NCBI GenBank assembly: GCA_045585835.1
Contig: JAZMZG010000009.1
Coordinates: forward strand, 62,001-126,000
Reading direction: 5' to 3'
Source: CALCTE01 sp045585835
GTDB lineage: Bacteria > Bacillota > Clostridia > Oscillospirales > CAG-272
DNA: 64,000 nt
Part shown: positions 59,407 through 64,000 of the stretch, one piece after another
How positions within the stretch are numbered: the first letter of the stretch is position 1
Layout: each line of letters begins with the position of its first letter
Translations under genes and position numbers: made by a program
Notes under the pieces: generated by a model
The model's input: the letters and a program-made list of their open reading frames with translations, nothing else
The model's database searches: none
What the model was told of the DNA's origin: nothing

Positions 59407-60131
59407 TTTTCCGCCCCCTTTACGATTCGAATAAATGCCTCCTCGAATTTATCCGTATTTGCGGATTTCTTTATCTTGTCAGCTGTATCGCATATAAGGA
59501 GCTTGCCGTCCTTCATAATGGCGATACGGTCGGAAAGAGCTTCCGCTTCTTCCATATAGTGAGTGGTCAAAATTGTCGTTATTTTGCCCTTTAAGGAGCG
59601 AATAATGTCCCATAGCTCGCTTCGCGCAATAACGTCAAGCCCCAAGGTGGGCTCGTCTAAAAAGAGAATGTGCGGCTTGGATATGAGCGCCATGGCAATA
59701 CTTAATCTGCGAATATATCCGCCCGACAGAGTTTTTGCTTTTTTGTTTATGACCGTATCAAGCCCGAGAAGCTTTGTAAGCTCGTCGATTTTCTTCTCCC
59801 TCTCGTCACGCTTTATGCCGTAAACGCCGCACATAAGAGCGAGGTTTTCCTTTACGGAAAGGTTCATCGCAACGGCAGACTCTTGCGGGGATACGGCAAT
59901 CTGCGCCTTTACGTCAAGCGTATCGCTTATGATGCTTTTGCCGCCAAGGAGTGCATCTCCGCTTGTGGCGGGCGTAAGGCAGGAGAGCATCTTTATCGTA
60001 GTAGTTTTTCCCGCACCGTTTACACCAAGAAGAGATAAAAGCTCGCCTTCGTTTACCGTCAAATTCAAATTATCGACTGCGATAAGGTGCTTATATTTCT
60101 TTGTAAGAGCTATCGTCTTTATAGCTTCCAT
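59403..60131 (-). CDS. ABC transporter ATP-binding protein
   Basis: A 242-residue ATPase with Walker A GVNGAGKTT (about 36-44), Q-loop SPQESAVAMN, signature LSGGYIRRL, Walker B ILFLDEPTLGLD and an H-loop in LTTHYMEEAE. It is of the DrrA-like group that energises ABC-2 exporters. It starts 4 bases after the TetR-family gene and overlaps the permease gene. Confidence 0.95.
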   Translation of the reverse strand: MEAIKTIALTKKYKHLIAVDNLNLTVNEGELLSLLGVNGAGKTTTIKMLSCLTPATSGDALLGGKSIISDTLDVKAQIAVSPQESAVAMNLSVKENLALMCGVYGIKRDEREKKIDELTKLLGLDTVINKKAKTLSGGYIRRLSIAMALISKPHILFLDEPTLGLDVIARSELWDIIRSLKGKITTILTTHYMEEAEALSDRIAIMKDGKLLICDTADKIKKSANTDKFEEAFIRIVKGAEK

Positions 60132-60135
60132 ACCG

Positions 60136-60693
60136 TTACTCCTTTTCCTCGTAGCGCTTTTTTATTCCGAAGTATGCATCGCTCGTCAGCTCGCTTATAA
60201 GCGCTTCGTCAAGCTCCAAGAAATTCGTTGCCGTCATCGTCGCAATACCGTGTACGAATATCCACATTTCAAGGTGAAAAAGCTTTGCTTTGTCTTTGTT
60301 AAGTCCGGTGCTTTCTTCAACGATATCGGATATGGATTTTGAAAAAGCGGGTATTATAGCATCATCTTTACGATCTCTCATAAAGAGTAGTTTAAAAAGC
60401 TCCTTTTCTTCTCTTGCAAAGCGTATATATGCAACGCCCGTTGCTTTATATGCGGGATATTTGCCTGCTTTGAGCTCTTTGGCGGTATATTCGTTATATA
60501 GCATATCCGCATACTCAAGTACGGCATTTTGCAGCATTTCCATTGTGGAAAAATTGGAAAATATCGGTTGCGTAGAGCAGGAAAGCCTATCGGCAACCGC
60601 TCTTGCGTTTAATGCGTCGGCGCCGTGTTTTCTTATGATAGAAACGGCAGTGTTTATTATGTCCTCTTTTGTAATTTTTACTTTCGGCGGCAT
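60136..60693 (-). CDS. TetR family transcriptional regulator
   Basis: A 185-residue regulator with the N-terminal TetR HTH (KITKEDIINTAVSIIRKHGADALNARAVADRLSCSTQPIFSNF) and a C-terminal ligand domain that resembles the TetR_C WHG-type region (about residues 80-180). The ATG at 60693 is preceded by GAGGT. It is the first gene of an operon with the ABC exporter and most likely represses it through the tandem repeat next to the promoter. Confidence 0.93.
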   Translation of the reverse strand: MPPKVKITKEDIINTAVSIIRKHGADALNARAVADRLSCSTQPIFSNFSTMEMLQNAVLEYADMLYNEYTAKELKAGKYPAYKATGVAYIRFAREEKELFKLLFMRDRKDDAIIPAFSKSISDIVEESTGLNKDKAKLFHLEMWIFVHGIATMTATNFLELDEALISELTSDAYFGIKKRYEEKE

Positions 60694-60709
60694 AGTGTAC
60701 CTCAATGAA

Positions 60710-60737
60710 TATCATTTGTTATATATCACTTGTTATA
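60710..60737. promoter_or_regulatory. Tandem TetR-operator candidate
   Basis: Two adjacent 14-base direct repeats (TATCATTTGTTATA, TATCACTTGTTATA) lie between the -10 and the ribosome binding site, where a bound repressor would block transcription. Confidence 0.55.
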
Positions 60738-60765
60738 TTATAGAACGAAAATATGACTTTGTCAA
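60737..60765 (-). promoter_or_regulatory. Predicted sigma-A promoter of the tetR-ABC operon
   Basis: On the minus strand a perfect TTGACA and a perfect TATAAT have a 17-base spacer. Confidence 0.75.
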
Positions 60766-60843
60766 GAGGGATTTATGCAATAGAAAGGGGAGAGCGCCCG
60801 CTACGGTGTATAAATAAAACGGGGCGCAAGATTTGAATTACGA

Positions 60844-61359
60844 TTATTTTGGGAAAATGCTGATATTCCGACCTTTCTTTACGGCAAAGTCAAGCGCTGG
60901 CTTTGTGCCGCTTTTGCGTGTTTTCAAAATATTTAACATATCGTTTTTTCTTCCTTGACGCACTTTTGGTACGTAGTTTTTATCGTAGTAGATAACGCAG
61001 TATTTGCTTTTGTCTATCATTTCACAGTTGCGCTCAACGTATGCCGCCCTGCCCGCACCGATAATTTTCTCGGGAAAATAGCTTTCCTCGTACGATTTTA
61101 ACAGATATTTTTCATAGCTTTCGCTTATATACGGATATTCCGCCCTCACGTAAATACGCTTTACGTGAGGGTATTTTTCTTTTAGTTTGCTCACAAGCTC
61201 GTGGCAAAGGCTATCAAATCTGCTCCCGCTTCCGAACAAAAACGTATCTACACCCTTATACGCGATAAGCTTCTCTATCGTTTCCGTTACCGCACTCCTC
61301 AATTCTTCCGTTTCCTCTATCTCTCTGTGCCCAAAAAAACAACAGGTCTTTTCCGTCAT
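60844..61359 (-). CDS. SLOG-domain protein (DUF1273/YpsA-like)
   Basis: A 171-residue protein with a Rossmann-like SLOG fold: CCFFGHREIEE at the N-terminus, FLFGSGSRFDSLCHELVSKLKE, RIYVRAEYPY and CEMIDKSKYCVIYYDKNY. SLOG proteins bind nucleotides or related ligands; the YpsA branch has no settled function, although the wider family includes signalling and defence proteins. It is divergent from an XRE regulator, with two matching palindromes between them, so the two are probably one regulatory unit. Confidence 0.82.
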   Translation of the reverse strand: MTEKTCCFFGHREIEETEELRSAVTETIEKLIAYKGVDTFLFGSGSRFDSLCHELVSKLKEKYPHVKRIYVRAEYPYISESYEKYLLKSYEESYFPEKIIGAGRAAYVERNCEMIDKSKYCVIYYDKNYVPKVRQGRKNDMLNILKTRKSGTKPALDFAVKKGRNISIFPK

Positions 61360-61413
61360 AATTTATTACCTCACGAATAATTTACATATCAATATTTAAA
61401 TAATAATTACTAT

Positions 61414-61430
61414 ATATCCTAATAGGATAT
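61414..61430. promoter_or_regulatory. XRE-operator candidate 1, ATATCC-N5-GGATAT
   Basis: The core of a perfect 11-1-11 palindrome (61411-61433). The same spaced motif occurs at 61446. Confidence 0.65.
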
Positions 61431-61445
61431 ATACGTTATTTTATC

Positions 61446-61462
61446 ATATCCGAATGGGATAT
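61446..61462. promoter_or_regulatory. XRE-operator candidate 2, ATATCC-N5-GGATAT
   Basis: A second copy, 32 bases on (about three helical turns), 35 bases before the XRE start codon. Confidence 0.65.
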
Positions 61463-61497
61463 ACAATAATATTGATAAAATTATTGAGGTGAATTTG

Positions 61498-61827
61498 ATG
61501 GGAATTGATTATATCTCTATCGGAAACAGAATAAAGGAGCTCCGCACGGCAAAGGGTTGGACGCAAGCAACGCTTGCTGAGAATTCGGGAATAGAGCCGT
61601 CAAATATTTCGCATATTGAACGTGCGGCAACCAAACTTAGCCTTCCAACTTTGGTAAGCATCGCAAATGCGCTCGGCGTAACGCTTGATGAGATTGCGTA
61701 CGGCAGCTTGGTCAAAAGCGCTCACGTTTCCGTAAAAATAATTGATGACATTCTCGCCGACTGTACTCCCGAAGAACTCAAATCTATTGCCGAGGTCATC
61801 AGAACGACGAAGATAGTTTTAAGGTGA
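61498..61827 (+). CDS. XRE-family transcriptional regulator
   Basis: A 109-residue protein with an N-terminal Cro/C1 HTH (RIKELRTAKGWTQATLAENSGIEPSNISHIERAATKLSLPTL) and a C-terminal helical part (IIDDILADCTPEELKSIAEVI) that may dimerise. The ATG at 61498 is chosen because the GTG at 61489 is part of the GAGGTG ribosome binding site. It likely binds the twin ATATCC palindromes and controls itself and the SLOG gene. Confidence 0.88.
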   Translation: MGIDYISIGNRIKELRTAKGWTQATLAENSGIEPSNISHIERAATKLSLPTLVSIANALGVTLDEIAYGSLVKSAHVSVKIIDDILADCTPEELKSIAEVIRTTKIVLR

Positions 61828-61888
61828 ATTTATTAGTAAAAAAGGAGCAGTGCTACCTCTCGCTGTTTTTAAAATTATACGCCGCATT

Positions 61889-61940
61889 GTAGGGGCGAGC
61901 ACGCCCGAAGGAAGTGCCCTTGGGGTGCGCCTGTCCCTAC
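61889..61940. repeat. Imperfect palindromic repeat (GTAGGGGCG...CCCTAC)
   Basis: GTAGGGGCGAGCACGCCC on the left pairs imperfectly with GGGGTGCGCCTGTCCCTAC on the right. The ends resemble the GTAGGGGCGA-type dispersed intergenic palindromes seen in clostridial genomes; only one copy is in this window. Confidence 0.5.
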
Positions 61941-61945
61941 TAGCT

Positions 61946-61977
61946 AAAAAACAGACGGCTTGCGCCGTCTGTTTTTT
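61946..61977. terminator. Bidirectional terminator between the XRE gene and the YfcE gene
   Basis: A 14 bp perfect stem (AAAAAACAGACGGC) with the loop TTGC and A/T runs on both sides; it overlaps the YfcE stop codon. Confidence 0.87.
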
Positions 61978-62518
61978 ACACGTTATACGTATTTTTAACT
62001 TCTCCGTCCATATCTTTCCAAGTAAACGTGCCGTTTTCCATGGTCATATAGCCGTGGTGGCTTTCGTTTTTAGGAATAGACACGGAGCCGGGGTTTAGGA
62101 ATAGCACGCCGTCCTTTTCGGTGCATTCGGGCACGTGGAAGTGTCCGAATAAAAGCGCATCTCCTTTTTTTATGGGCGGGAGCTTATCTTTATTGAAAAG
62201 ATGGCCGTGGGTTGCAAAAATGCTTATCTTTTCTGTTTCGATAATAGCATAATCCGCCATTATCGGAAATTTAAGCACCATTTGGTCGACCTCGCTGTCG
62301 CAGTTGCCTCTGACGCAAAGTATCTCGTCCTTATATGCGTTCAAAAGCTCTATTACTTCCTTGGGGCAGTAGTCCTTTGGAAGCTCGTTACGAGGGCCGT
62401 GATAGAGGATATCACCAAGCAAAACGAGCCTGTCTGCGCCCTCCGCCTTATATCTTTCCAAAAGCTTTTTTGCAAAATATGCCGAGCCGTGAATGTCCGA
62501 TGCGATAAAGTACTTCAT
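61976..62518 (-). CDS. YfcE/MJ0936 family metallophosphoesterase
   Basis: A 180-residue phosphodiesterase. All metal-binding motifs of the calcineurin-like fold are visible: DIHGSAYF (D9, H11), GDILYHGPRNELP, VRGNCDSEVD, ATHGHLF and FGHFHVPE. E. coli YfcE hydrolyses artificial phosphodiesters; the natural substrate is not settled. Its start overlaps the stop of the upstream flavoprotein gene by one base, so the two are cotranscribed. Confidence 0.93.
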   Translation of the reverse strand: MKYFIASDIHGSAYFAKKLLERYKAEGADRLVLLGDILYHGPRNELPKDYCPKEVIELLNAYKDEILCVRGNCDSEVDQMVLKFPIMADYAIIETEKISIFATHGHLFNKDKLPPIKKGDALLFGHFHVPECTEKDGVLFLNPGSVSIPKNESHHGYMTMENGTFTWKDMDGEVKNTYNV

Positions 62519-64000
62519 CAGTTCACCTTTCTCGTATAATCGGGAAGAAGCTTGGGGGAAACCTCATCTGTCACGATACCCGCATCTGCACATTCCTTTT
62601 CGAATTTTGCGATATGGTCGAGCGTGAGCTTACCGACTGTCGTTTTCTTTGCGTATTTTGCGGCATTTTGACCTGCATTTCTGCCGAATACGATTATGTC
62701 AAGAAGGGAGTTACCCATAAGTCTGTTTTTGCCGTGGATACCGCCTACAGCTTCGCCTGCGACGAAGAGATTTTTGACGTTGGTGGTCATACCGTTTACG
62801 TCAATATCAAGGCCGCCGTTTTGATAGTGAAGCGTGGGGTATACGAGGATAGGCTCCTTGCGAATATCAATGCCGTAGCCGATAAACATACGAAGCATCG
62901 CGGGAATACGCTTTTCGATAGTGCCCTCTCCGCCGATCTTTTCTATCATGGGAGTATCAAGCCATACCGCCTTGCCGCTGCCCGTGTCGATACCCTCGCC
63001 TCTGTCGGAGCATTCTCTTATGATAGATGCTGCCGCAACGTCTCTCGTCTCGAGAGGGTGCATAAATACCTTACCGTCTGCGTTGACGAGCTTTGCTCCG
63101 AGTGAGCGTACCTTTTCCGTAACGAGTGCGCCGAATATTTGTTGAGGGAACGCCGCACCCGTGGGATGATATTGGAGCGTTTCGGGATACATAAGCTTTG
63201 CGCCGACTCTGTAGCCGAGTACGAGTCCGTCTGCGGTTGCACCGTAGTGATTGGAGGTGGGGAAGCCCTGATAGTGCATTCTGCCCGCACCGCCCGTTGC
63301 GATAACGACGGTCTTTGCCTTTGCGACCATAAGCTCGTTTGTTTCCATATTCATAAGAACTGCGCCTGCCGCCGCACCGCTTTCGTCGAGTATAAGCTCA
63401 ATTGCGGAGGTGAAGTCAACAACGGGAATTCCCATATTTAAAACTTCGTCGCGCAAGGTACGCATAATTTCTGCGCCCGAATAGTCCTTTGCGGCGTGCA
63501 TACGCTTTCTTGACGTACCGCCGCCGTGGGTCGTTACCATCGTGCCGTCGGCGGTCTTGTCAAATTCTACGCCGAGGTCGCTAAGCCAACGTATAGCTTC
63601 GGGAGCATCGCATACGAGCTTCGCAAGAAGCTCTCTTTTAGCGGCAAAGTGTCCGCCGCCGAATGCGTCCAAGAAGTGTATCGCAGGGGAGTCGTTTTCC
63701 TTATCTGCCGCCTGTATACCGCCTTCTGCCATCATCGTATTTGCATCGCCCATACGAAGCTTTGTGACTATCATCGTCTTTGCACCCGCAAGAGCCGCTT
63801 CAATTGCGGCAGATGTACCCGCACCGCCGCCGCCGATAACGAGCACGTCTACGTCGTAGTCGGGCTTTGTAAGGTCAACGTCGCTTGCGCTTATTCTGCT
63901 GTGTGCCTGTAAGGTCTCGCAGAGCTCGTGGGGCACGCTTTCACCCTTATTTGCGCCGACTTTGAGGACGGAAAATTCGCTTTTTTTATAGTCGGGGTGA
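62518..64000 (-). CDS. Fumarate reductase/succinate dehydrogenase-like flavoprotein (truncated at window end)
   Basis: 493 residues are visible and the frame is open to the window edge, so the N-terminus is missing; a GTG at 63936 is an internal possibility only. It contains the FAD-binding motif VLVIGGGGAGTSAAIEAA, MMAEGGIQ, HGGGTSRKRMH with the substrate/proton Arg and His region, QYHPTGAAFP, HYQNGGLDIDVNG and FVAGEAVGGIHGKNRLMGNSL. These are the marks of the SdhA/FrdA/L-aspartate oxidase/AprA superfamily. The branch and electron acceptor cannot be settled from the visible part; an iron-sulfur partner may lie beyond the window. Confidence 0.88.
   Translation of the reverse strand, partial: HPDYKKSEFSVLKVGANKGESVPHELCETLQAHSRISASDVDLTKPDYDVDVLVIGGGGAGTSAAIEAALAGAKTMIVTKLRMGDANTMMAEGGIQAADKENDSPAIHFLDAFGGGHFAAKRELLAKLVCDAPEAIRWLSDLGVEFDKTADGTMVTTHGGGTSRKRMHAAKDYSGAEIMRTLRDEVLNMGIPVVDFTSAIELILDESGAAAGAVLMNMETNELMVAKAKTVVIATGGAGRMHYQGFPTSNHYGATADGLVLGYRVGAKLMYPETLQYHPTGAAFPQQIFGALVTEKVRSLGAKLVNADGKVFMHPLETRDVAAASIIRECSDRGEGIDTGSGKAVWLDTPMIEKIGGEGTIEKRIPAMLRMFIGYGIDIRKEPILVYPTLHYQNGGLDIDVNGMTTNVKNLFVAGEAVGGIHGKNRLMGNSLLDIIVFGRNAGQNAAKYAKKTTVGKLTLDHIAKFEKECADAGIVTDEVSPKLLPDYTRKVN

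Overview
The window reads as chromosomal DNA of a low-to-moderate GC, endospore-forming Firmicute of the class Clostridia, probably a gut-type Oscillospiraceae/Ruminococcaceae-like lineage. The reasons are a full-length spoIVA with a plausible sigma-E promoter, rapZ-whiA, the yicC-remA-gmk operon, strong AGGAGG ribosome binding sites, sigma-A promoters with 17-18 bp spacers, and a FeoA/FeoB/Cys-rich-peptide iron operon. No phage, transposase, CRISPR array or rRNA was seen. One tRNA gene (Val, GAC) is present.

Layout. 1-11.4 kb: rapZ (left-truncated), whiA and dnaE, then a class A penicillin-binding protein, an ABC exporter and a MATE exporter. 11.4-17.6 kb (minus strand): murI, a DUF1934 protein, a PgeF/YfiH-type enzyme and two tandem short-chain dehydrogenases, then a radical SAM protein, an SPFH protein and a small XRE regulator. 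17.7-20.2 kb: a dGTPase-like HD hydrolase and an F420 gamma-glutamyl ligase homologue. 20.3-32.6 kb: a 12-gene surface polysaccharide operon with its own sigma-A promoter and a leader hairpin (priming transferase, HpcH/HpaI aldolase, D-2-hydroxyacid dehydrogenase, five glycosyltransferases, EpsG, acyltransferase, LicD, Wzx). 32.7-35.8 kb: a divergent module of an EamA transporter and MurR/RpiR regulator facing a tyramine-oxidase-subunit-B-like protein, with two matching 16 bp operator candidates. 35.8-38.6 kb: spoIVA, a NUDIX hydrolase and dUTPase. 38.7-45.9 kb: a 2173-residue secreted repeat protein and a lipoprotein. 46-48.8 kb: nitroreductase, ECF-like membrane protein, yicC, remA and gmk. 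48.9-55.1 kb: an MBOAT/DHHW acyl-transfer pair, TrmH-type methyltransferase, serine acetyltransferase and glycogen synthase. 55.1-64 kb: a repeat-flanked tRNA-Val, a DtxR-family regulator and feo operon with three palindromic iron-box candidates, a TetR-controlled ABC exporter, a SLOG/XRE divergent pair with twin operators, a YfcE phosphodiesterase and a right-truncated fumarate-reductase-like flavoprotein.

Themes. Much of the window serves the cell envelope: peptidoglycan precursor and polymerisation (murI, PBP1A), a polysaccharide operon, an acyl-transfer pair, the biofilm regulator remA and a giant secreted protein. The points most worth following are the two SDR paralogues in which the catalytic Tyr is Phe, the aldolase/dehydrogenase pair inside the polysaccharide operon, a near-identical terminator hairpin occurring three times around the polysaccharide and tyramine-like modules, the duplicated hairpin element that copies the 3' end of tRNA-Val, and several small regulator circuits whose operators can be read directly.
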